Part shown: one piece after another, positions 1-6,544 of the stretch
Position numbering within the stretch: position 1 is the first letter of the stretch
Layout: each line of letters starts with the position of its first letter
Source of the DNA: an uncultured bacterium
GTDB taxonomy: Bacteria; Bacteroidota; Bacteroidia; Bacteroidales; Bacteroidaceae
Assembly (NCBI GenBank): GCA_945788485.1
Contig: CALZMB010000076.1
Span: 1-9,157 of the forward strand
DNA: 9,157 nucleotides
Direction: 5' to 3'
Notes under the pieces: generated by a model
The model's database searches: none
The model's input: only the letters and a program-made list of their open reading frames with translations
Told to the model about the DNA's origin: nothing
Made by a program: the position numbers and the translations under genes

Positions 1-534
1 CCTATCATCGGCACACGATGCCTCGGCCTCAACGGATGGTTCTCGACAAACATTCTCGGCAACCGCGACGGCCTCGTGCTTGACGAGCCTGCTAACTTCC
101 GCACAAAAGAGGTCTCAAAACTTTCTACACTCGAATCTATCCTCGTTGCAGAAAACCAGCCTGACCTCTATACAGACTACTATCACAAGGTACGTATCAA
201 CTACTACCCTCCCCGCAACGACGAGAAAGAGGCTTGGGACAACATCGACATCTTCGGATGGATGGGCTATCCAATGCAGATTAAAATCAATTTCCTCTGC
301 CGCGACTCAATCCTTGCAGCTCCAGTCTGCCTCGACCTCGTTCTCCTCTCTGACCTCGCTGCACGCGCAGGAAAAGTCGGAACACAGCGTTTCCTCTCAT
401 TCTTCCTCAAGTCTCCTATGCACGACTACACACAGAATGAGATTCCTGTCAACCACCTCTACCAGCAATACACCATGCTGAAGAATGCCATCCGAGAAAT
501 GGGCGGCTACGAGGCTGACGAAGAAATGGACTAA
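1..534 (+). CDS. ino1: myo-inositol-1-phosphate synthase, C-terminal part (5' end outside window)
   Basis: The open frame runs in from the window edge and gives 177 residues ending in TAA at 532-534. The enzyme family converts glucose 6-phosphate to 1L-myo-inositol 1-phosphate with NAD in the cytoplasm. Visible family marks are NILGNRDG (visible residues 17-24), FRTKEVSK (33-40), CRDSILAAP (100-108) and FFLKSPM (134-140). By alignment from memory with yeast Ino1, the lysines at visible positions 36, 40 and 137 match active-site lysines. Family members in Bacteroidetes are about 430 residues, so more than half is missing upstream. A GTG at 76 lies inside the conserved region and is not a real start. 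In gut Bacteroidetes this enzyme supplies inositol lipid synthesis, usually beside lipid-head-group genes. Those would have to lie upstream, because the next gene downstream is unrelated and separated by a hairpin. The family call is firm; the inositol-lipid role is inferred. Confidence 0.93.
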   Translation, partial: PIIGTRCLGLNGWFSTNILGNRDGLVLDEPANFRTKEVSKLSTLESILVAENQPDLYTDYYHKVRINYYPPRNDEKEAWDNIDIFGWMGYPMQIKINFLCRDSILAAPVCLDLVLLSDLAARAGKVGTQRFLSFFLKSPMHDYTQNEIPVNHLYQQYTMLKNAIREMGGYEADEEMD

Positions 535-609
535 TCTCCGCTTGCTGAGAACAAACATGACATCATGCCTCACCGAAAGCTGATGCTCATGACACAAATA
601 CTACGAAAT

Positions 610-644
610 GTTGTACGGCGGAGCGCCATCGCTCCGCCGTCAAC
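610..644 (+). terminator. GC-rich hairpin after ino1, probable terminator without U-tract
   Basis: An 11-bp perfect stem (615-625 with 630-640, arms ACGGCGGAGCG and CGCTCCGCCGT) closes on a 4-base loop CCAT. It is extended by GTTG (610-613) pairing with CAAC (641-644), with T614 bulged. It lies 75 bases after the ino1 stop and 103 bases before the next start, so it most likely ends the ino1 transcript or protects its 3' end. What follows is A-rich (AACATAAAC), not a U-run, so it is not a classical intrinsic terminator. A dispersed intergenic repeat is the alternative. Confidence 0.6.
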
Positions 645-679
645 AACATAAACAGAGAAGAGGGAGAGACAGTGTGACA

Positions 680-715
680 GATATTGACAATGATATTGAA
701 ATAGATATTGAAACA
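680..715 (+). repeat. three tandem 12-base repeats upstream of the DUF5686 gene
   Basis: The core GATATTGA occurs at 680-687, 692-699 and 704-711, exactly 12 bases apart. The units are GATATTGACAAT, GATATTGAAATA and GATATTGAAACA. A further GATATT lies at 740-745, beside the start codon. The array sits 33-68 bases before the ATG at 748, where a promoter or regulator site would be expected. No clear Bacteroidetes TAnnTTTG promoter element was found. The short open frame crossing the repeats (608-793) runs out of frame into the DUF5686 gene and is not considered coding. Confidence 0.6.
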
Positions 716-732
716 AAACAATCACATAGCAG

Positions 733-745
733 AATATCAGATATT
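733..745. promoter_or_regulatory. small inverted repeat next to the DUF5686 start codon
   Basis: AATATC (733-738) and GATATT (740-745) are perfect 6-base inverted arms around a single A, ending two bases before the ATG. This occupies the place where a Shine-Dalgarno sequence would lie, and none is present. It could be an operator or simply AT-rich translation-initiation sequence. Arms this short in AT-rich DNA can arise by chance, so the regulatory call is weak. Confidence 0.25.
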
Positions 746-747
746 AT

Positions 748-3309
748 ATGCCAAAAAGATTTCTCACATCACTCACTCTATTGCTTTTCATAGCAGTGAG
801 TTCATGCGCACAAAGGATAACAGGCGTCGTGATTGACGCACACACTGGCGACAGCATCCCGTTGGCGGGCATCGTGTACCGCTCACATCATGTCATGGTG
901 GCAGCTAACCAAAAAGGCTGCTTCTCAATACAACGCCACAATGGATGGCGACTTTATTTCACCGCCGTGGGATACAAAACCTACAGCATCATGGTTTCTG
1001 AAAAGACAAAAAACCATCTTGTCATAAAACTCTCACCCGACACAAAGACGCTCGAAGCCGTAGAGGTGAAATCAAAACGCGGCAAATACTCACGTAAAAA
1101 CAATCCCGCAGTTGAACTGATGAAACGTGTGATAGCTGAGAAGAAAAAGACGGACCTCTCAAACAACGACTTCTACGAGTACTACAAATATCAGAAACTT
1201 ACGCTCGCAAAGAACAACGTCACTCCCGAAGATGTGGCTGAGCAGAAAGCAAAAGGCAACAAAGACTGGCTTGTTGACCAGATTGAGGTATGCCCGATGA
1301 ACGGGAAACTCATCTGCCCAATACAAATCAGCGAGACAGTCAGCAGGAAAGTATATCGCAAGAATCCGCGCGCCGAGAAGACCACCGTGCTGGGCGAAAG
1401 TTCCGTCGGCGTCGCGAACCTTGTAGAGACTGCCGGCAATATTCTTGACGCCTCGATGAAAGACATTTTCACTGACGTTGACATCTACGAAGACCAGGTG
1501 CGTCTACTGCAGTTCCCCTTCACCTCTCCTATCGGAAAAGATGCCATCGGATTCTACCGGTACTACATCACTGACACTTGTTACATCGGAAAAGACAAAT
1601 GTATCGGGCTCACCTTCGTGCCTAACAACCAACAGGATTTCGGCTTCAGGGGCGATATATGGGTCCTTGCAGATTCAACCCTCCATGTCCGCAAAGTGTC
1701 ACTCACGATACCGAAGAAAAGTGATGTAAACTTTGTCGAAAACATGAAGATAGAACAAGAGTATATCCAGCTTCCTGACGGACAATGGGTTCTCGACACA
1801 GACAACATGCTCGTGGAGATGCGCATCAACCGCATGATGAAGAATGCCGTCGTCATACGTTCGACGAAATTGTCAGAATACAAATTCGATGAATTGCCTA
1901 AAAGCAATTTCCGCGGCACCGCCACATTCGTCAGAGACGCTGACGCACGCAACAGGGGCAAAGACTTCTGGCAACGCTTCCGCTCCGTAGAGCTGACAAA
2001 ATCAGAATCGTCAATGTCCTCTTTCACGAAACGCTTTGCCAGCATGCCAGGAATGAAGACCATGCTCTTCGTCCTCAAGGCTTTCATGAACAACTACGTC
2101 AGCCTCTCAACCAACGACAGCGTGCCGGCAAAATTCGATATCGGACCTGTCAATACCATCGTCAACAAGAACATCGTTGACGGATGGAGATTCCGCCTCT
2201 CAGGCAGAACGACAGCAGCCCTCTCGCCACATCTCTTCTGGGACGGATACGTCGCACATGGTATTGACAGCAAGAAGTGGTATTATTCCACACAGTTCAT
2301 CTATGCTTTCAACAAAAAGAACAACGAGCCGTGGGAGTTCCCGATACGCCAACTCTCTTTCGTGACAGAGTATGACATCATGTCCCCTTCAGACAAGTTC
2401 TTGCTCACTAACAAGGACAACCTCTTCATGGCATTCAAAACGCGGGATATCGACAAGATGTATTTCTACAACCGGCAGCAGCTGGAGTTCAAATACGAGA
2501 CACTTGCCGGACTTGCCACCACCATCGGACTGAAGGCAGAAGGCATCAAAGGTGCAGCAGCCATGACATTCCATAATATGGACGGCACACCCTACGAGGG
2601 CGAGATACGCACCACAGAGGCACATATCGGTTTCCGTTTCGCTCCGGGCGAGACGTTCATCAACACCAAACAACGACGCTATCCTATCAACCTCGACGCT
2701 CCGATATTCTCTATCGACCATACTGTTGCCGTTAATGGCATACTTGGCGGAAACCATAAGATGAACTATACCGAAGCAAGCATATACAAGAGGTTCTGGC
2801 TCAACTCATGGGGAAAGCTCGACTGTTACGTCTCTGGAGGAGCGCAATGGAACAAAGTGCCATTCCCCTTGCTCATCATGCCAAAAGTCAACCTCAGCTG
2901 GTTTGCACAACCTGGCACATACACCTTCCAGCTGATGAACAACATGGAGTTTCTCAACGACCGTTATGCCATGTGGCATATCTCATGGGACCTCAACGGC
3001 AAGCTGTTCAACCGCATCCCCCTGCTCAAGTCGCTCAAATGGCGCGAATATATCAGCGTGAGAGGCATGTACGGCAAACTCACTGACAAGAACAACCCGT
3101 TCCTTCCGCAGAACGCCGACGACAAAATTCTCTTCCAGTTCCCCGAAGGATGCAATGTCATGACGAGCAAACCGTATGTAGAGTTCGCTGTAGGCGTTCA
3201 CAACATCTTCAAGTTCCTTGAAGTTGATTACATACACCGTGCGACATACCGAAACCTTGACACTGCAATAAAGAATGGTGTACGCTTCGCGATTAACATG
3301 ACATTCTGA
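748..3309 (+). CDS. DUF5686 outer-membrane protein with N-terminal carboxypeptidase-regulatory-like domain
   Basis: This is a complete protein of 853 residues. Residues 1-21 form a signal peptide, with a K/R start, the hydrophobic LTLLLFIAV, then SSCAQ. Cleavage before Q22 is likely; lipidation of C20 is a less likely alternative because the lipobox VSSC is weak. Residues about 22-108 resemble the carboxypeptidase-regulatory-like beta-sandwich common in Bacteroidetes surface proteins (ITGVVIDAHTGDSIPLAG, then FTAVGYKTY). The DUF5686 signature follows (YSRKNNPAVELMKRVIAEKK, 114-133). The last third is rich in alternating aromatic strands and ends in NMTF with a terminal F, as expected of an outer-membrane beta-barrel. 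The function of this family is not established; transport or assembly at the outer membrane is only a guess. The start is chosen because the signal peptide begins there; no Shine-Dalgarno is present. The gene appears monocistronic, flanked by hairpins on both sides. Confidence 0.88.
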   Translation: MPKRFLTSLTLLLFIAVSSCAQRITGVVIDAHTGDSIPLAGIVYRSHHVMVAANQKGCFSIQRHNGWRLYFTAVGYKTYSIMVSEKTKNHLVIKLSPDTKTLEAVEVKSKRGKYSRKNNPAVELMKRVIAEKKKTDLSNNDFYEYYKYQKLTLAKNNVTPEDVAEQKAKGNKDWLVDQIEVCPMNGKLICPIQISETVSRKVYRKNPRAEKTTVLGESSVGVANLVETAGNILDASMKDIFTDVDIYEDQVRLLQFPFTSPIGKDAIGFYRYYITDTCYIGKDKCIGLTFVPNNQQDFGFRGDIWVLADSTLHVRKVSLTIPKKSDVNFVENMKIEQEYIQLPDGQWVLDTDNMLVEMRINRMMKNAVVIRSTKLSEYKFDELPKSNFRGTATFVRDADARNRGKDFWQRFRSVELTKSESSMSSFTKRFASMPGMKTMLFVLKAFMNNYVSLSTNDSVPAKFDIGPVNTIVNKNIVDGWRFRLSGRTTAALSPHLFWDGYVAHGIDSKKWYYSTQFIYAFNKKNNEPWEFPIRQLSFVTEYDIMSPSDKFLLTNKDNLFMAFKTRDIDKMYFYNRQQLEFKYETLAGLATTIGLKAEGIKGAAAMTFHNMDGTPYEGEIRTTEAHIGFRFAPGETFINTKQRRYPINLDAPIFSIDHTVAVNGILGGNHKMNYTEASIYKRFWLNSWGKLDCYVSGGAQWNKVPFPLLIMPKVNLSWFAQPGTYTFQLMNNMEFLNDRYAMWHISWDLNGKLFNRIPLLKSLKWREYISVRGMYGKLTDKNNPFLPQNADDKILFQFPEGCNVMTSKPYVEFAVGVHNIFKFLEVDYIHRATYRNLDTAIKNGVRFAINMTF

Positions 3310-3324
3310 CGATTCCGAAACGTC

Positions 3325-3345
3325 GCTTATCTGTCAGCGATAAGC
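3325..3345 (+). terminator. hairpin just after the DUF5686 gene
   Basis: GCTTATC (3325-3331) and GATAAGC (3339-3345) form a perfect 7-bp stem with a 7-base loop, 15 bases after the stop. No U-tract follows. It is the weakest of three hairpins in this convergent spacer and may be a 3'-end stability element rather than a terminator. Confidence 0.4.
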
Positions 3346-3396
3346 CACAGGACATTCAAGCTAATTTATAGAACCTACCTTAATTCATTTACATTC

Positions 3397-3444
3397 GACA
3401 AGGGTGTGTCAAGCGTCAGTAACTACGCTTGCCACACCCTTGTC
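3397..3444. terminator. long hairpin between convergent genes, probable bidirectional terminator
   Basis: The arms GACAAGGGTGTG (3397-3408) and CACACCCTTGTC (3433-3444) pair over 12 bp. After one T/C mismatch (3409/3432), CAAGCGT (3410-3416) pairs with ACGCTTG (3425-3431) for 7 bp, around an 8-base loop. It lies mid-way between the + strand DUF5686 gene and the - strand clpB gene, so it can fold in either transcript. Neither side carries a clear U-run, so it may act by RNA structure alone or by blocking antisense read-through. Confidence 0.7.
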
Positions 3445-3492
3445 CGTATCATATCCTTGTTTGTCACCCCATGATGCAGGCAGAAAACCGAA

Positions 3493-3522
3493 GCGTCCCC
3501 AAGGCAGACACCATGGGGACGC
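3493..3522 (-). terminator. hairpin 12 bases after clpB, probable clpB terminator
   Basis: Read on the - strand, GCGTCCCCA (3522-3514) pairs perfectly with TGGGGACGC (3501-3493) across a 12-base loop. The strand continues TTCGGTTTTC, a short imperfect T-rich stretch. It begins 12 bases after the clpB stop, the position expected of an intrinsic terminator. Confidence 0.65.
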
Positions 3523-3534
3523 AGCATAAGGTTA

Positions 3535-5643
3535 TCAGTTGTTGAAGACGAGAGTGCCGTCATGGGCGTCAACGATGACGGGACGCTCTTTCGTTACAGA
3601 GCCTGCAAGCAGACGTCTTGACAGTTCGTTGAGCAACAGGTGTTGTATTGCCCGCTTTACTGGCCGTGCTCCGAAATCGGGGTCATATCCCTCATGTGCG
3701 AGAACATCTATGGCAGCATCCGTGACATTCAGCGTGAAGCCCTGTTCTTTCAGCATCCGCACAACTTTATTGACTTGAAGACGCACGACGCTGGCAATCT
3801 CATGCTCAGAGAGTTTCGTAAAGTCGATTATCTCATCGATACGGTTGAGGAACTCCGGTCGCATGATGGCATGCAGTTGTTCGCGCTTCGCGTTTGACGT
3901 CATGATGATGATGGTGTTCTTGAAGTTCACCGTCCTGCCTTTGTTGTCTGTCAGCCTGCCGTCATCCAGCACTTGCAGCAAGATGTTGAAGACATCGGGA
4001 TGTGCCTTCTCTATCTCGTCGAAGAGGACAACAGAGTATGGCTTGCGTCTGACTGCCTCCGTCAGCTGTCCGCCCTCGTCATATCCGACATATCCCGGAG
4101 GCGCACCGATGAGTCGTGACACGCTGTATTTCTCCTGATATTCAGACATATCGATACGTGTCATCATCGTCTCGTCATTGAAGAGATAGTCAGCGAGCGC
4201 CTTGGCGAGTTCTGTCTTTCCGACACCCGTCGTACCAAGGAAAATGAACGAAGCTATTGGGCGTTTCGGATCCTGAAGCCCTGCCCTTGAGCGTCTGACA
4301 GCGTCAGAGACGGCATTTATTGCTTCATCCTGTCCTATGACGCGTCTGTGCAGTTCTTCTTCGAGATGCAGCAGTTTGTCCTTCTCGCTCTGCATCATGC
4401 GTGCGACAGGTATTCCCGTCCATCGTGCCACGACCTCCGCTATATCATCTGCCGTGACCTCCTCTTTCACGAGAGGCTGTGCCGACACTTCGTCTCCGGC
4501 GTTGTCTGCTGCACGACGTGCCGCAAGGTCAGCCTTAGCGCGCTTTATGTCATCTTCGAGAGCCTGCAGCCTGCCGTATCTTATCTCGGCGACCCGTCCG
4601 TAGTTCCCTTCACGTTCAGCCTTGTCGGCCTCGAATTTCAACTGCTCCATCAGTTCTTTCAGCTGCTGTATCTTGTTTATGAGCAGTCTCTCGCCTTCCC
4701 AGGCATTTCTGAAGTTCTTCTCTTTTTCCTGCAGATTGTGTATGTCGCTGTCAAGCTGCGCAAGTTTCTCCTTGTCGTCCTCACGCCGTATGGCTTCGCG
4801 CTCTATCTCAAGTTGTGCGAGACGGCGGGTTATCTCGTCAAGTTCTTCGGGCACAGAGTCTCGTTCCATCCTGAGTTTTGCGGCCGCTTCGTCCATGAGG
4901 TCGATGGCCTTGTCTGGCAGGAAACGGTCGCTGATATATCTTTGCGACAGTTGCACGGCAGCGATGCAGGCATCATCCTGGATACGCACCTTGTGATGGT
5001 TTTCGTATCTCTCTTTCAGTCCGCGCAGAATTGAGATGGCAGACAACTCGTCTGGTTCATCGACAAGCACAGTCTGGAATCGCCTTTCAAGAGCCTTGTC
5101 CTTCTCGAAATATTTCTGATATTCGTTCAGTGTCGTAGCTCCGATAGCTCTCAGTTCTCCTCTTGCAAGAGCAGGTTTGAGAATATTAGCGGCATCCATA
5201 GCTCCGTCCGACGCTCCAGCACCGACAAGTGTGTGAATCTCATCAATGAAGAGTATAATCTCTCCGTTCGACTGCACCACTTCGTTTATCACGCCTTTCA
5301 GCCTCTCTTCAAACTCTCCTTTATATTTTGCTCCTGCCACGAGAGCTCCCATATCGAGAGTGTAGAGCATCTTGCGTTTCAGGTTCTCTGGCACGTCGCC
5401 TCTTACGATGCGCTGTGCCAGTCCTTCAACGATAGCAGTCTTTCCCGTTCCCGGTTCTCCGATGAGAATCGGGTTGTTTTTTGTTCGTCTCGAGAGAATC
5501 TGCAGCACGCGCCTGACCTCCTCGTCACGTCCTATCACCGGGTCGAGTTTCCCGTTGCGTGCATCTTCCACGAGGTTCTTGGCGTATCGTGGCAGATGTT
5601 GCAGGTTGTTCTGCGTCTGTTGTGTCTGTTGGTTGTTGTTCAT
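3535..5643 (-). CDS. clpB: ClpB-type AAA+ disaggregase lacking the N domain
   Basis: ClpB is a cytoplasmic hexameric ATPase that extracts polypeptides from aggregates together with DnaK. This copy has 702 residues, against about 860 usual. It opens with a Q/N-rich leader (1-16) and goes straight into ATPase domain 1: Walker A GEPGTGKT (62-69), pore-loop Y107, Walker B with D134/E135, arginine fingers R187/R188. A long coiled-coil M domain (about 255-385) marks it as ClpB, not ClpC or ClpA. Domain 2 has Walker A GTTGVGKT (470-477), pore loop GYVGY (517-521), Walker B with D542/E543, sensor 1 N584, arginine finger R601 and sensor 2 R660. The roughly 145-residue N domain is absent. The segment from TSN (582-584) to RPEF (595-598) is 10 residues, against about 30 in E. 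coli ClpB. The start is fixed by AAGGAG seven bases upstream and an in-frame TAA at 5662-5664. TGA is followed at once by TAA. All catalytic motifs are intact, so it is probably an active variant rather than a pseudogene. Confidence 0.92.
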   Translation of the reverse strand: MNNNQQTQQTQNNLQHLPRYAKNLVEDARNGKLDPVIGRDEEVRRVLQILSRRTKNNPILIGEPGTGKTAIVEGLAQRIVRGDVPENLKRKMLYTLDMGALVAGAKYKGEFEERLKGVINEVVQSNGEIILFIDEIHTLVGAGASDGAMDAANILKPALARGELRAIGATTLNEYQKYFEKDKALERRFQTVLVDEPDELSAISILRGLKERYENHHKVRIQDDACIAAVQLSQRYISDRFLPDKAIDLMDEAAAKLRMERDSVPEELDEITRRLAQLEIEREAIRREDDKEKLAQLDSDIHNLQEKEKNFRNAWEGERLLINKIQQLKELMEQLKFEADKAEREGNYGRVAEIRYGRLQALEDDIKRAKADLAARRAADNAGDEVSAQPLVKEEVTADDIAEVVARWTGIPVARMMQSEKDKLLHLEEELHRRVIGQDEAINAVSDAVRRSRAGLQDPKRPIASFIFLGTTGVGKTELAKALADYLFNDETMMTRIDMSEYQEKYSVSRLIGAPPGYVGYDEGGQLTEAVRRKPYSVVLFDEIEKAHPDVFNILLQVLDDGRLTDNKGRTVNFKNTIIIMTSNAKREQLHAIMRPEFLNRIDEIIDFTKLSEHEIASVVRLQVNKVVRMLKEQGFTLNVTDAAIDVLAHEGYDPDFGARPVKRAIQHLLLNELSRRLLAGSVTKERPVIVDAHDGTLVFNN

Positions 5644-5650
5644 GTTTATT

Positions 5651-5656
5651 CTCCTT
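5651..5656 (-). promoter_or_regulatory. ribosome binding site AAGGAG of clpB
   Basis: On the - strand AAGGAG is separated from the ATG by the seven bases AATAAAC. This is good Shine-Dalgarno spacing and unusual in this window, where the other two visible starts have none. It supports the short ClpB form as the real translation product. Confidence 0.75.
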
Positions 5657-5664
5657 TCTTGTTA

Positions 5665-5834
5665 TTATTTATTCTTACGTTGTCTTTAAGTTCACAAGAT
5701 GGTGGGACAATCACTATGCCGCGGGGACTTTATGTGTCATAATGTCAAAAAACATGGTCTCCACAGCGGACATTTTGGCAGAAAGGAGAAGAGGAGTTGC
5801 TCGCGTGCGCGTATATTATATAATGTGTATGTAA
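5665..5834 (-). other. clpB leader and promoter region, no confident promoter element
   Basis: About 170 bases lie between the deacetylase terminator and the clpB ribosome site. Because a strong terminator precedes it, a clpB promoter should be here. On the - strand there is an AT-rich TTATATAATATA stretch (about 5824-5813) and a TTGACA (5747-5742), but they are not correctly spaced partners, and no TAnnTTTG element was found. TGACA also occurs twice in close succession (TGACATTATGACA, 5746-5734). No coding sequence for a ClpB N domain was seen in this stretch. Confidence 0.35.
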
Positions 5835-5879
5835 ATAAAAAAAGGTGTAAGAGTGAACATGAGTTCAATCAAACACCTT
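5835..5879 (-). terminator. intrinsic terminator of the deacetylase gene, overlapping its last codons
   Basis: On the - strand AAGGTGT (5879-5873) pairs with ACACCTT (5848-5842), and an inner stem TGAAC (5867-5863) pairs with GTTCA (5858-5854) around a 4-base loop. A 5-by-5 internal loop separates the two stems. The outer arm runs directly into seven Ts (5843-5837) followed by ATTT. The left arm is made of the final codons Lys-Val-Phe-Asp and the TGA stop, so the terminator begins inside the gene. It is the only hairpin in the window with a classical U-tract. Confidence 0.85.
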
Positions 5880-6476
5880 AAATTTATATCCTTGCGATTT
5901 CAGAAATCTTAGGCTGGCAGGTAGTGCGAAATACAGTTTGTCTATCGATTTCAGCGAATCGTGGAATGTTATGATGGAGCCGTTGCGTGCATATCGGTGG
6001 ATGTTGCGAACGACATCGTATGGCGAAAGAAGTTTTGAATAGTCTCGTGTGACGAGGTCCCACATCACGATGCGGTACTTGTTCTTGTATCTGTGATACT
6101 GCGTCGGGCGCATCCATCCGTGTGGCGGGCGGAAAAGGTCAGAGTGTATGAGGTCGTCACACTGCTGCACGTTCTTCTCGTATGTCCTGATTGAGTGTCG
6201 TGCGCCGCCGATATGGTTGAAAGTATGGTTTCCGACACGGTGTCCTTCGTCGATGATTTGCTGGTAGAGTTCCGGATATTTCCTTACGTTGTCTCCGACA
6301 ACAAAGAAAGTTGCTTTGACATCAAAGTCACGCAGAGTCTTCAGCAGGAAAGGCGTTGATTCGGGAATTGGTCCGTCGTCGAATGTGATATATACAGAAT
6401 GGTCGTTCTCGTCCATGCGCCACAAGGCTTTTGGATAGAGCCACCTTAACCATTTCGAAGGTTGTTCGATAAACAT
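5865..6476 (-). CDS. polysaccharide deacetylase family protein (NodB domain, CE4-like)
   Basis: This is a compact NodB-fold protein of 203 residues. Members of the family remove N- or O-acetyl groups from glycans such as peptidoglycan or chitin-like polymers, using one divalent metal. The five family motifs are in order: TFDDGP (31-36; D33 the expected base, D34 a metal ligand), HTFNH (84-88; H84 and H88 metal ligands), RPPHG (116-120), the W139/D140 region, and ITFHDS (169-174; H172). There is no cleavable signal peptide; the N-terminus (WLRWLYPKALWR) is only amphipathic, so it is cytoplasmic or loosely membrane-bound unless exported in some other way. The start has no Shine-Dalgarno. It lies 68 bases behind the GT117 gene on the same strand, with a hairpin between them, which suggests a shared transcript with processing or partial termination. 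The substrate cannot be read from the sequence. Confidence 0.88.
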   Translation of the reverse strand: MFIEQPSKWLRWLYPKALWRMDENDHSVYITFDDGPIPESTPFLLKTLRDFDVKATFFVVGDNVRKYPELYQQIIDEGHRVGNHTFNHIGGARHSIRTYEKNVQQCDDLIHSDLFRPPHGWMRPTQYHRYKNKYRIVMWDLVTRDYSKLLSPYDVVRNIHRYARNGSIITFHDSLKSIDKLYFALPASLRFLKSQGYKFKVFD

Positions 6477-6492
6477 ATCTTGATATTGTTTT

Positions 6493-6535
6493 GTTGACGG
6501 GCTGACTGCATTGCTGCTTGTGTCAGCCCGTCAAC
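6493..6535 (-). terminator. perfect 14-bp hairpin between the GT117 and deacetylase genes
   Basis: GTTGACGGGCTGAC and GTCAGCCCGTCAAC are perfect 14-base inverted arms (6493-6506 and 6522-6535) with a 15-base loop. The structure starts 10 bases after the GT117 stop and ends 17 bases before the deacetylase ATG. No U-tract follows on the - strand (AAAACAATATC). It could terminate part of the transcripts, stabilise the upstream mRNA, or mask the downstream start. The sequence directly shows the fold potential; the role is inferred. Confidence 0.65.
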
Positions 6536-6544
6536 ACCATGAAA

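Noticed and set aside
608..793. Short + strand open frame with repeated Asp-Ile residues upstream of and overlapping the DUF5686 gene
   Set aside because: Its repeated residues come directly from the 12-base DNA repeats. It starts in a hairpin and runs out of frame into the DUF5686 signal-peptide region, with no recognisable domain.
1581..2093. 170-residue - strand open frame inside the DUF5686 gene
   Set aside because: It is antisense to a clear full-length coding sequence and shows no recognisable domain or start signal.
4348..5034. 228-residue + strand open frame opposite clpB
   Set aside because: It is a shadow of the highly conserved clpB frame on the - strand. Its sequence shows no domain and has no start context.
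3535..5643. clpB as a pseudogene because of its missing parts
   Set aside because: The frame is intact, both Walker A and B pairs, sensors and arginine fingers are present, and it has its own ribosome site and terminator.
5742..5747. TTGACA as a sigma70-like -35 box for clpB
   Set aside because: No -10-like element lies 16-18 bases downstream, and Bacteroidetes normally use a different promoter consensus.
5559..5881. + strand open frames across the clpB upstream region, possible small genes
   Set aside because: They begin inside clpB or end in the terminator, lack conserved features, and run antisense to the expected clpB promoter.
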